A stretch of DNA of 64,000 nt from Melampsora larici-populina 98AG31 (lineage: Eukaryota; Basidiomycota; Pucciniomycetes; Pucciniales; Melampsoraceae): assembly GCF_000204055.1 (NCBI RefSeq), contig NW_006768771.1:324638-388637 (forward strand), read 5' to 3'. Below, one piece after another: positions 20,666 through 30,099 of this stretch (position 1 is the first letter of the stretch; every line of letters begins with the position of its first letter). Under the pieces are notes generated by a model. It made no database searches and was not told the origin of the DNA. It saw only the letters and a list, made by a program, of their open reading frames with translations. The position numbers and the translations under genes are program-made.

Positions 20666-23490
20666 CGGCTTTGGCTATCAAAGTGATTATAAGATCCAGG
20701 AGTACTCCAAGTACAACAGGTTTCTACCCATCAGCCGCTAGTTTCTGCAAAATTTTCCTAATGTGAGATTCTTGAAGGTTAAATTTGAGGCGGAAGATGA
20801 GTGTTGTGATTAGAGTCTTTTGTGGATTGGGGAGGTTGAGGAACCCTTTGTCAAGTTTCAAGAGATTGATGAAGTTTGATTGGTTTTGTTATTGTGGTTG
20901 TTTGTCTGTGTGGGTATGCAATCTGGAAACTTGGAAGTGGGGAAATTTTTCTTGATTTAATGTGCTTAGCTTAATGTGACAGATGATGCAAACAACTTTC
21001 AGAATGTGATTTGAGAAGACTCTTACATCGTTCTTTGATCAAATGTAAATTTTGTATCTTTTCCAACTCCTTCTTGCTGATGTTCGATTGTTAATCTTTC
21101 AGCTTCATTTTTGGTGACCTCTTCAGAAACATGACGCAAAACTCTACCATGTAGACGTGTTTGAGTGGCTAAACCAGAAGAAGGATCAGGTTGGAATGAA
21201 GGATGTGATACATTGACTGCCAATGGTTTTATCAGATGATTATGATCAAAAGTATTCAATCAATTGATTCAGGAATTTGTATTGAGATAAAAAAAGGCAA
21301 TTGATTTGAAACTTACTCCTTGACTTGATCCTTCAGAAATTCCTAAAACTTCAAGACCAGGAGCTTTCTAATGCATACAACCAAAATGTTCAAGATCAGG
21401 GGAAGAATTGGGGATTGAAATGACAAAGTTGAGTTAGTGATACGTAATTCCGTAACAAAAACCAGGAAAGACCTGATAAGCTTCAAAACTGACTTTTACT
21501 GGATGTGAAGGGATTTCTAAATCAAGACTTTAATCCCAAACCGGAGAACCACGTAAGGATAGAAATGTAGGAGGATTAGGCCTAGTTGGTTGATTGGGAT
21601 TGTGTCACATTGATGAGTAAGTGGAGACAAAGCCAAGGAAGAGTGGAAGAGCCAAATCAAAAATAGATTGAGAAAGGCAAAATGCAAAGAGATGGGGAAG
21701 AACCGCTTGATGATGATGGTAATGACAAAAGGAGGCTGTTCAGAAGAAGGTTGAAGGGTTATTTTGAATTGAACCTGTATATGAAAGAGTTGGTTGAATC
21801 CAAAAAGAAGTGGTTTGGAGTCTTAACTTGAGTCCAGAAGAGTTGAAGTTTGCAGTCACAAAAAGTTGAGGAAGACCAAATCAAAATCACTTACACAGGA
21901 TCTTGATTCTTGTGATTGGTTCAAACCAAAAAGTTGAAATTTGAGAGTGTCTTTTGAAGTTTTGCGTATTGTGATGTCATGTGTATTTAGTGGGGTCTTT
22001 GCTACATACAGTGATATCAAAATTCCAAGCTGGCCCAATTGTTGACAACGCCCTCAGATGGCAAAATTAACAAAAGTCACTCGATTTTTGAGCTGTACTG
22101 GCCAGCTCCAATGAGGCTGAGATGGCTATTGTTTTAGACTTTGAAGTGGCCTAGCCATTAGGAAGCATTAGGACTGGCTGGAATTTGTATAAATAGCTAG
22201 AGTCTTGGCTAAAAGAAGAGTCCTTGCACCTTCAATTTACTTTCACATTTTGTATTCTTCATTGATCACAACAAAACTTCACAACCCCTACTCTTGACCA
22301 AACCTTTATCAGCTATCAAAAGCAATAAATTCCTATTCAAGTATAACCTTTTTGTCCTGATTCTCCCTGGTCAACTCCCAGTTTCATCACATCAAAGCCC
22401 ATCTCACCTCCTACCCAGCCTCGACACATTCTTTCACCTGGGAACCTTGACTCTTGGATCATACCTTTTTCACCTATTTTCCTCTGAGCTTTTATTACGT
22501 AAGGTTAAGTTTTTGTATGTGGGATGAACCCTGGTAACACTAGTAAGAGCTAAATGTTTCAAACAGGGGTACTGACAAGCATCTGCTTTTTTGGGGAATT
22601 ATTATAATTGCAATCTATAGACCCAGATGTTTTCTATAAACTCAACTTTTTGACGCTTGAAGCCTGAGGAGTTTTGAATCTCACACAGATCAACACAATC
22701 ACAATTAAACCATTGTGAGCAAAAACCTTGTGTTGAAAACAGATTTTTTCTGCAAGCAAACTTACTTGTTGTTGTCAAAAGATTCTTGAAAATGAAATAA
22801 ACTAACAAAATTCTTATTTTTTGCTTATTTCACTGTTCTTCTTGAATTTAAATCTGTAGACAAAGCTCCTTCTATAAAGAATTTTTTTTTGCCGCTTGCC
22901 GCTTGAAAAGCCACAATCTCTACTTTCAAACCTTCACACATTGTACGCAAGCAAAACCTTTTGGATGTCTTTTTTTTGACAATTTATCATAAAGGACTTA
23001 TTTGTGTTATATTTACGTGTTCATTATTCCATTTAACATTCACAGATGACAAAGATCTTGAACTTAACGTAGCTACTTCACCATCACCGGTAGGTAACCT
23101 AGCTATTAGATAACCACAACTTGAACATGTTATTGACGGATTGGGATGAGTACACATGTTGAGATGAAACATGGATGATGTAGAATGAATATGACGGATT
23201 GGGAAAGAGAGAAATGAGTTTTTCACCTATTAGTAGTTGCTCTCTGAACTTGCACTATTGTTTTTCCTTTTTTCCTTATCTGAACTTTTTACTGTTATCA
23301 TCCAAAAGTCCATTTCCTCACGTCCAGTTACCTTGTCCATTCAAACAGGTTAGCTATTAGCACATTCCTTTATTATTTCTTTCTTTGTTATTGATTCCTT
23401 TACTTTCCTCAGGTTTGAGTGTTTTCATTCACTCTCACTACTGTTACCTGAGCGTGCTCGAATTACAAGCTTCTATAAAGTTCCCACTTC
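20666..23490. other. Mostly non-coding, with scattered coding-like minus-strand pieces and a TATA-bearing segment
   Basis: A minus-strand frame at 21259-21023 (ATQTRLHGRVLRHVSEEVTK) and another at 23226-22987 (ARLPTGDGEVATLSSRSL) look like former coding sequence but are unnamed. On the plus strand, TTTGTATAAATAGCTAGAG near 22188 is a good TATA box about 150 bp after TTGTTGACAACGCCC (22040), so 22040-22300 may be a promoter or LTR fragment. The following frame at 22294-22527 is not convincing. Confidence 0.35.
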
Positions 23491-23531
23491 CGTCTCAGAC
23501 AGTTTCACAAAAGAATCCCTCTTAGAAAGCT

Positions 23532-24495
23532 GTGTTCGCCCAAAAGCAACAGGAGAAGCGCTTGGACAAGAAACAACTGGGTGCTTACCTGCAAAGAGCT
23601 GTTGTTCAGGACCAGCATGGCACGCCCAGCACAGCTAAAGTTGTCCGGTGTAACCCTAATTGTTGTGATATGTGTACCATTGAATTGGGGCATTTCATTC
23701 TTGTTGACACCCTCACTGGTGAATGTATTGCCTCAATTTATATGTCCATGAAGACAATGATAGCAACAAATACCTCCAAGGCAAATTTGACTGGGCAGTC
23801 CAAATATTGTATCATCATGGCCTTGCGCGTAACAAGTGTGAAGTAAACAAAGCTCAGAAATCCCTAAGAGATGCCGAGAGTGGCAAAATGTATCCTACTG
23901 GCCCTTGTGGTGGTACTGACCAATGAAAATCTGGTGGTGCATTGATTTACCTTGAACTGCTTTTACACCTTCTTACTAACTCTCATCTTCCCCAGGTCCA
24001 TATGTATTAAATGCGCAGGCTCGTAGTAAACCTCAGCTCATCAAGCAAGATATTGAATGTATGAAACTTATGCCTTCTGTCAACGAATTCATCTCACAAC
24101 TCTTTGCATACCTTGTCCTCTCTCAATTCCGAAGCAAAGCTTGAGCTTGCACAAGAGTAAGGCGTCTCCTGGGCGTCTTCAACCTTCTTCAACACCCTTG
24201 ACAAATCCACCTGTGGCTCCAACCTTGTTATCACTCAAGACGAATCTGCTAATGAATCACATCAAGACTTTGACACATCTGGATGTGCTATTGGCCTCTT
24301 TTGTCTCATGGAACGTGGAACAGGCAAAGTCATTCATCCTCAGGAAGCCAGTGCATCTCCCCCATACCACATTGAGGGAGCTTACTTTCATATCAACAAC
24401 TATAACACAAGGATATGTTTGAGCCACCGCTCCAAGGTGATTGTGTGGAATACAAAGACACACCATCACAGTTCACTTTCTCAAACCCTTAACTC
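23532..24495 (+). pseudogene. Degraded multicopy gene, possible TET/JBP-like 2OG-Fe(II) dioxygenase, 5' part
   Basis: The first part reads LDKKQLGAYLQRAVVQDQHG with VVRCNPNCCDMCTIELGHFI, then, after frame changes, KFDWAVQILYHHGLARNKCE. From about 24057 the frame gives KLMPSVNEFISQLFAYLV, then a TAA and a frameshift, then a long open stretch with ESHQDFDTSGCAIGLFCLME, GTGKVIHP, EGAYFHINNYNTRICLS and VIVWNTKTHHHSSLSQTL. The H-Q-D and, about 75 residues later, the HHH are placed as the HxD...H iron ligands of a double-stranded beta-helix dioxygenase would be. Rust genomes are known to carry expanded transposon-linked TET/JBP families. That identity is a hypothesis from motif spacing only. The gene is split by the copia element at 24496. 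Confidence 0.4.
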
Positions 24496-25043
24496 AATTG
24501 CGAGTTGGCTATGAGGCTGAAGAGGTTGCTAAGTTAGCAACTGAAGAGATTACAATCTCAGTGACCGATGAGAGCAGTATGACTATACCTGCTCGAATTA
24601 AAGGTAGAAATCGGTGAAGAGAAAGAGACAATCTCAGTGACCGATGAGAGCAGTATGACTATACCTGCTCGAATTAAAGGTAGAAATCGGTAAGAATTTA
24701 TATTATAGCACCACGAGCAAAACAACAAGAAAAGAAGAATAATAACCTGAAGAGGTTGCTAAGTTAGCAACTGAAGAGATTACAATCTCAGTGACCGATG
24801 AGAGCAGTATGACTATACCTGCTCGAATTAAAGGTAGAAATCGGTGAAGAGAAAGAGACAACAAGTAGTCGAGAGTTAACACCAATTTATACCAATGAGA
24901 ATAGAAGAGTGGTCACAGCGATACACAGACAATGACATCATATGATTAGTAAAGGATGATATCATACATATATGAGACGAGAAATAGATAAGAAAGGAAT
25001 AGATCTTTTAGATTAGATAACCCCAAATAGTAATACTTCAATT
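24496..25043 (-). repeat. 3' LTR of the copia element (548 bp)
   Basis: It begins AATTGCGAGTTGGC on the plus strand and ends ACTTCAATT. A TATA box on the minus strand (GGTATAAATTGG, complement at 24882-24893) marks the promoter. A block of about 110 bp that starts CTGAAGAGGTTGCTAAG and ends GAAAGAGACAA occurs twice, near 24515 and 24749. A partial tandem copy from ACAATCTCAGTGACC follows the first, joined at a shared ACAA. These repeats make this LTR 80 bp longer than its partner. Confidence 0.9.
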
Positions 25044-28000
25044 CTCTCCCTGGTTCTCTAAATCTATGAGATTTATTCTTCTACAAAAATCTTTGTGTTT
25101 AAATGGTGGTAATGATTTTGTAAACATATCTGCTAACATATCAGCAGTAGGATTAAACTTAATTTTAAAATGTTCTCTATTGACATGTTCACGTATCCAA
25201 TGATATTTGACATCCACATGTCGTGTTCTATTTTGAAACTGAGCCTTCTTAGATAGACCTATAGCACCCTGATTGTCAGCTAATAATAATGGTGTTGAAT
25301 TTAAAGGTTTGTCTATATCTTTCATAAATTGAGTAAACCAACACAAATCTTGACCTCCCTCATACATTGCACGATACTCCGCTTCTGTTGAAGACCCTGC
25401 AACACCTTCCTGTTTCTTAGCTCTCCAATTAATACACCCGGAACCAAGTTGAGAGATCATGCCAGTAGTTGAACGACGCGTATAGGGACAACCAGCGAAG
25501 TCTGAATCACTGTAAGTCTGTAAATTCAAGTTATCACCTCCTAATAACAGCCCATGATGTTGAGTTCCTTTTAAATATAGTAAAACTCTTTTAAATGCTG
25601 TCCAATGAATCATATCAGGCCTTTCAAAATGTTGCGATAACTGAGATACTACAAATGCTAAATCAGGTCTAGTAGCTAAGGACAAATACATAAGCATACC
25701 TACAGCATGTCGGTAATCTTCTCCTGAGTCAATGAATTGTTGACGACTTTCTGCACTTCCAGGAACGAGATGAGTGTTGTCTAGCATTGGGCTGCCAACA
25801 GGATTAGATTCCAACATATCATATTCTTCAAGAAGATTTTCAATATATTTAGGTTGAGATAAGGAAATGGTTCGAGCTTTGCGATTTCTGGTGATTTTCA
25901 TGCCTAAGATAAACTTTGCTTCACCAAGATCGTCCATGTTAAACTTTTTGTTGATCAAATCCTTGAAACGTTGAACATCGTCACTTGCGATTGTCATGTC
26001 ATCAACGTGAAGATGAACGTAACATTTCCAATTTGGATCTGTTGACACGAAAACACATGGATCTGAAGGTGTTTGTTTAAGCTGAATACTGAGAAAGAAA
26101 GCTTTGATGACATCATGCCAACAGCAAGGAGATTGTTTTAAACCGTATATGGATTTATTGAGTCGAAGAACTGATTTCTCAGTTGTGCCTGGAACAAGAG
26201 AGCCTTTAGGAATTCGTAAATAGATGGTTTCCTTTGGCACGCCATTGAGAAATGCAAGCTTGACGTCCATGACATGAATGTCCAAGTCTTCAACAGCAGC
26301 GATATTCATGACAGCACGCAGAGATAAAAGACGTCCAGTCGGCGCGAAAGTGTCGCCAAAATCTTCTGGCTTTTGAGAGAATCCTTGAGCGCATAATCTG
26401 GCTTTATACTTAATAAGCTCCCCTTCAGCTCCAAATTTCTTTTTAAATACCCAAGTTGTTCCAATCGCATGAGCACCATCAGGTAAATCGACAACATCCC
26501 ATACTTTAAGATCCTCCATGCCTTTCATTTCCGCTTGAATTGCAGCAGTCCAGTCAGATGCATCTTCCCTTGACATGGCTTCGTTTAGTGAAGTTGGAAA
26601 AGGCATATTAGATAAACGCGCAGAACGTGCACGACGAATACGCTGAGGAGTCATGACTCGAGCACGTTGAATTTGTCGAGCCGCTTGAACACGATGTCGT
26701 TTCGAACCTTCAGGAAGAATGTTGTCCTCATCAATTCTACTTGAAATATCGTGAATGGCAGGAACCGTCGAAGGCTGCCAGTCCCAAGAGTGTTTCGCAG
26801 GAACAACTGGTACAGGGGGAGAAGGCAAAGGTTGCCACATGATAAGATCACCTGACCCGTCGTATCCAGCGATTGGAACTTGTTGAGGAACGTCACGCGG
26901 TACAGGAGGTTGAACATCATCAGGTATAGGAGATGAAGGAGAATTAAAAGGAGTCGTGGGAACATGAGGAGAAGGAGGTGGTGTAAAAACATCAGATTGT
27001 TCAAGAATAGGATCAGAAGTAATATCCTCTTCATCATCGATTATGAAGTTGGAGTCATGATCTTGATCAATACCAGGAAAGACTTCATCATTAAATGTCA
27101 CGTCATGACTGTAAAGAATTGAACCGTTTTCAAGTTGAACACGGAAATTATGCATTCCAATCTGAAATCCTAAAAGGATACCTTTGGCAGTTGTGTCACC
27201 AAACTTTCCGTCACAAAGATGTTTCGGTATAAGAACATAACATTGGCATCCGAAAGGGTGTAATCGGGAATAATCAAAAGGCCGTTTATGCCAAAGCTCA
27301 TAAGGCGTTTTGTTGGCGTGTTTTTCCATCGGAGTGATGTTCTCTAGGAAAACCGCAGTCGAAACAGCTTTGGCCCAATAGCTAGCAGGAAGACCGGCCT
27401 GTTTGAGAAGAGTTCTAGCTTTTTCAGTCGTAGTACGATTTCCTCTTTCAGCGACAGAATTCTGTTGAGGTGTATAAGAAGCTGAGATAGTTGTACCATT
27501 TTCTTTGAGACACTTAAGAAAAGCTTGTGACATGTATTCACCACCTCTGTCATTGACAAGTGAAATAATCTTTCTTTGATGAAACGTCTCACCTTCGTTT
27601 TTGAATTCAAGAAAGCGCGAGAAAGTCTCAGATTTTAATTTCAAAGGGTAAATGTATTTGTATGAGGTACAAGCATCGGTAAGTTTAAAGTAGTAAGAAG
27701 CACCACCTATAGAAGAAATAGCGATTTTGCCACTTAAGTCGCTGTGTACAAATTGCAAAGGTACAGTTGAAACAGGTAAAGACAATTTGTAAGGCAGTCG
27801 ATGACCTTTAGATAAAGCACAAACATCACAACACCAGTTTGGTGGAGGAGAACGATGAAACAAGATCCTTAGCCGATCAGGATTCGTGTGGCCAGCAAGC
27901 CTGTGAAGCGTGTCATAAGAAGTTAGCGATCGAGCGGAACAAGCCACGATAGAAGGTAGAGCTAGCTTACCGAGTTTGAGATCGAGTTCGAGTACTCCAT

Positions 28001-29339
28001 CACGGATCGTACCGTATAAGATAGGCGATTCATTCTTCTTGACAATAAAAGAATCATCTTTGCTTTGTAAGGAGCAACCTTCAAGCATGAGTTTACCAAG
28101 GCTAATTAAAGTGCCATTGACTTTAGGAACATGGTAAGCATGAAATGAATTAATAGAACCATTACTAGAACCATGAATTGTTCCTTCACCAACAATTTCA
28201 ATTATACTACCATCAGCCAGTGAAACAGTCGAATGTTTGGGAGTATAAGAAGTGAAATCTTGAACATCGGAAGTCATATGGTCAGAACAACCACTATCAC
28301 GAAGTTTGGCGAGGTGATTAGGAACAGTATTGACCGCTAAAGCACGAGAGCGATAAGGAGGAGTAGCAGCATGAACGTAAGCAGCAGAGGCGTTTTGCAT
28401 CAAGAAGATGTTGTCGTCAACGTATCGAGTCGAGTTGATGACAGGAGCGGTGACTTGAGAAGCTTGCTGACGAAGATGAGCAGGACGTTTTTCAGGAAAT
28501 AAAGTCCAGCAATTATCCCGTTGATGTTTGGTAAGGGGATTATGAGTTCCATTAGAACAAATCGGACGTCTGTTGTTGTTTCGATTAGAAGAACTGGTGT
28601 TACGATTGTTAACAGAACTAGAAGAAACATAGTTTAAACGACGTGAGGATAAAGCGACATCAGGTTTGTTGTTCTCCTCTTCGTCGGCAAGATGATTGTC
28701 GAGAGCGATAAGAACAACAGGGGTAGTTAGAGGACGCTTTGAGTATAGAAGTTCTCTGAAAGTAGCTAAAGAGTCTGGTAGTTTATGAACAATAACTTCA
28801 GATAATAAATTGTCGTCGACACGAAGAGTACAATTGCAATTAACCAAGTCAGTCATTCCCTGTCGAATATCTTTAATGAATTGAGGAAGAGTGGTAAAAG
28901 AGATTCGAAGAAAACTTTGGAAGACACGAGATTGACTAGCAACATCGGTAGACTGATAATGAGCTGGTATGGCATCCCATAGGAGATTAGGATTTAACAT
29001 ATTAGCATTAGTGATAAATCTAGCTTTGCTAGCTTGGTCAAGACGCTGAATGATTACACCAAAAGCACGATTACGCTGAGTGATGAAAACCGCATGATCA
29101 GGATGATTAAGAGCGGGTTCAGTAGGATGAGGAGTTCCAATAAAAGCTCCGAGTTGATGCTCAAGCATCCATCCATCCATATTCAGTCGCCATTGCGAAA
29201 AATTGTTATCGTTTAACTGCTCGATAGTAGAATGCTTCGTACTGTCGGTAGACATGTTGAAGTCGGTCGGTAAAGAAGAAGATTTTAAAAGTTTGAGTTT
29301 CTTTCTAATAAAATCTATAAGCACTGGGCTCATAACCAA
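25038..29339 (-). CDS. gag-pol: Ty1/copia Gag-Pol polyprotein, intact
   Basis: The 1433-codon frame is open throughout. A likely functional start is Met29 (29255, MSTDSTKH); Met3 lies inside the primer site. Gag spans roughly residues 30-290 and has an unusual knuckle, C261-H266-H272-C277 (CSNGTHNP...KHQRDNCW), in place of CCHC. Protease has DSG at 348-350. Integrase has H479, H484, C504 and C507 of the zinc site, and D534, D597 (NDRGGEY) and E631 (PQQNSVAER). A proline-rich linker covers about 775-860. Reverse transcriptase runs from about 940, with D1025 (MDVKLAFLNG) and D1113-D1114 (HVDDM). RNase H has D1278/D1280, E1319 and D1355, ending with TADMLADMFTKSL. The stop codon TGA (25040-25038) lies inside the 3' LTR. 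No Gag-Pol frameshift is present, as in plant-type copia elements. It is judged coding-competent. Confidence 0.95.
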   Translation of the reverse strand: MVMSPVLIDFIRKKLKLLKSSSLPTDFNMSTDSTKHSTIEQLNDNNFSQWRLNMDGWMLEHQLGAFIGTPHPTEPALNHPDHAVFITQRNRAFGVIIQRLDQASKARFITNANMLNPNLLWDAIPAHYQSTDVASQSRVFQSFLRISFTTLPQFIKDIRQGMTDLVNCNCTLRVDDNLLSEVIVHKLPDSLATFRELLYSKRPLTTPVVLIALDNHLADEEENNKPDVALSSRRLNYVSSSSVNNRNTSSSNRNNNRRPICSNGTHNPLTKHQRDNCWTLFPEKRPAHLRQQASQVTAPVINSTRYVDDNIFLMQNASAAYVHAATPPYRSRALAVNTVPNHLAKLRDSGCSDHMTSDVQDFTSYTPKHSTVSLADGSIIEIVGEGTIHGSSNGSINSFHAYHVPKVNGTLISLGKLMLEGCSLQSKDDSFIVKKNESPILYGTIRDGVLELDLKLGKLALPSIVACSARSLTSYDTLHRLAGHTNPDRLRILFHRSPPPNWCCDVCALSKGHRLPYKLSLPVSTVPLQFVHSDLSGKIAISSIGGASYYFKLTDACTSYKYIYPLKLKSETFSRFLEFKNEGETFHQRKIISLVNDRGGEYMSQAFLKCLKENGTTISASYTPQQNSVAERGNRTTTEKARTLLKQAGLPASYWAKAVSTAVFLENITPMEKHANKTPYELWHKRPFDYSRLHPFGCQCYVLIPKHLCDGKFGDTTAKGILLGFQIGMHNFRVQLENGSILYSHDVTFNDEVFPGIDQDHDSNFIIDDEEDITSDPILEQSDVFTPPPSPHVPTTPFNSPSSPIPDDVQPPVPRDVPQQVPIAGYDGSGDLIMWQPLPSPPVPVVPAKHSWDWQPSTVPAIHDISSRIDEDNILPEGSKRHRVQAARQIQRARVMTPQRIRRARSARLSNMPFPTSLNEAMSREDASDWTAAIQAEMKGMEDLKVWDVVDLPDGAHAIGTTWVFKKKFGAEGELIKYKARLCAQGFSQKPEDFGDTFAPTGRLLSLRAVMNIAAVEDLDIHVMDVKLAFLNGVPKETIYLRIPKGSLVPGTTEKSVLRLNKSIYGLKQSPCCWHDVIKAFFLSIQLKQTPSDPCVFVSTDPNWKCYVHLHVDDMTIASDDVQRFKDLINKKFNMDDLGEAKFILGMKITRNRKARTISLSQPKYIENLLEEYDMLESNPVGSPMLDNTHLVPGSAESRQQFIDSGEDYRHAVGMLMYLSLATRPDLAFVVSQLSQHFERPDMIHWTAFKRVLLYLKGTQHHGLLLGGDNLNLQTYSDSDFAGCPYTRRSTTGMISQLGSGCINWRAKKQEGVAGSSTEAEYRAMYEGGQDLCWFTQFMKDIDKPLNSTPLLLADNQGAIGLSKKAQFQNRTRHVDVKYHWIREHVNREHFKIKFNPTADMLADMFTKSLPPFKHKDFCRRINLIDLENQGEN
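25044..25052 (-). promoter_or_regulatory. Polypurine tract of the copia element
   Basis: On the minus strand AGGGAGAG abuts the 3' LTR (AATTGAAG), the position where plus-strand DNA synthesis would be primed. It overlaps the last codons of the polyprotein (NQGEN), so coding and replication signals share bases. Confidence 0.65.
29321..29337 (-). promoter_or_regulatory. Primer binding site complementary to the initiator tRNA-Met anticodon arm
   Basis: Directly inside the 5' LTR, the plus strand reads GCACTGGGCTCATAACC. This is the anticodon stem and CAU-containing loop sequence of eukaryotic initiator tRNA-Met and not a tRNA 3' acceptor end. Drosophila copia is known to prime from a cleaved half of the same tRNA at its anticodon loop, so the same mechanism is inferred here. 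The site overlaps codons 1-7 of the long frame. Confidence 0.75.
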
Positions 29340-29805
29340 TTGCGAGTTGGCTATGAGGCTGAAGAGGTTGCTAAGTTAGCAACTGAAGAGATTACAATCT
29401 CTGTGACCGATGAGAGCAGTATGACTATACCTGAAGAGGTTGCTAAGTTAGCTAAGAATTTATATTATAGCACCACGAGCAAAACAACAAGAAAAGAAGA
29501 ATAATAACCTGAAGAGGTTGCTAAGTTAGCAACTGAAGAGATTACAATCTCAGTGACCGATGAGAGCAGTATGACTATACCTGCTCGAATTAAAGGTAGA
29601 AATCGGTGAAGAGAAAGAGACAACAAGTAGTCGAGAGTTAACACCAATTTATACCAATGAGAATAGAAGAGTGGTCACAGCGATACACAGACAATGACAT
29701 CATATGATTAGTAAAGGATGATATCATACATATATGAGACGAGAAATAGATAAGAAAGGAATAGATCTTTTAGATTAGATAACCCCAAATAGTAATACTT
29801 CAATT
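29338..29805 (-). repeat. 5' LTR of the copia element (468 bp)
   Basis: It has the same ends and TATA box (complement at 29644-29655) as the other LTR. The outer repeat block is shortened: after GTATGACTATAC it jumps back to CTGAAGAGGTTGCTAAG and then into AATTTATATTATAGC, and it has a T for A in ATCTC(T)GTGACC. The inner repeat block from about 29509 onwards appears the same as in the 3' LTR. Confidence 0.9.
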
Positions 29806-30099
29806 AACTCCTCTGGTGAAGTAGCGTCCCCACAAAAGGCCAACTTGACCAATTTTGGGTCTTCCATTCAAGTTTGACAAACCATTGTTAATCAAATTTG
29901 TGGGATGCGTAAGAAGCAAGCTGGTATGAGTGATAAGAAATGGGAGGCTTTCAAAATCAAGTGTGCCAATAACTATGCAGACGAGATTAACAAAAGGTTG
30001 ACTGCTCTCAAGGAAAGCAAAAAGCTTGACCCCCTCATTGAAGCACAGATAAAGGGTAGTCTTGATAGTCTTGGGTGCTTTTCTTGTTTTTTCTTTCAA
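29806..30099 (+). pseudogene. 3' part of the split dioxygenase-like gene
   Basis: Immediately after the right LTR and its AACTC target duplication, the frame continues the interrupted gene: removing the element and one AACTC joins SQTLN to SSGEVASPQKANLTNFG in phase. It then meets a TGA and continues in the same frame as NQICGMRKKQAGMSDKKWEA, NNYADEINKRLTALKESKKL and DPLIEAQIKGSLDSLG. The charged, helix-forming tail looks like the end of the protein. The premature TAA, TGA and frameshift show that the gene is dead apart from the insertion. Confidence 0.5.

Larger units (their letters stand above)
24496..29805 (-). mobile_element. Full-length Ty1/copia retrotransposon, probably young
   Basis: The 5310-bp element is on the minus strand. 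It is bounded by LTRs at 24496-25043 (548 bp, 3' LTR) and 29338-29805 (468 bp, 5' LTR), with 5-bp target duplications AACTC at 24491-24495 and 29806-29810. LTR ends read AATTG...CAATT. One uninterrupted 1433-codon gag-pol frame fills the interior in the order Gag, protease, integrase, reverse transcriptase, RNase H. A primer site follows the 5' LTR and a purine tract precedes the 3' LTR. Apart from internal repeat differences, the LTRs are almost identical, which points to recent insertion. All catalytic residues are present. Confidence 0.95.

Noticed and set aside
22611..22990. Apparent degenerate duplication of about 240 bp
   Set aside because: Only scattered short words agree; the match is too weak in AT-rich DNA to call.
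24703..24885. Identical 60-codon frames in both copia LTRs (also 29465-29647)
   Set aside because: They are duplicated only because the LTRs are duplicated, and consist of leucine-rich translation of the AT-rich U3 repeats.
26651..27037. 128-codon frame and other frames inside the copia polyprotein (also 27344-27610, 28400-28630)
   Set aside because: They are alternate-frame readings of the intact gag-pol; low-complexity leucine-rich output.
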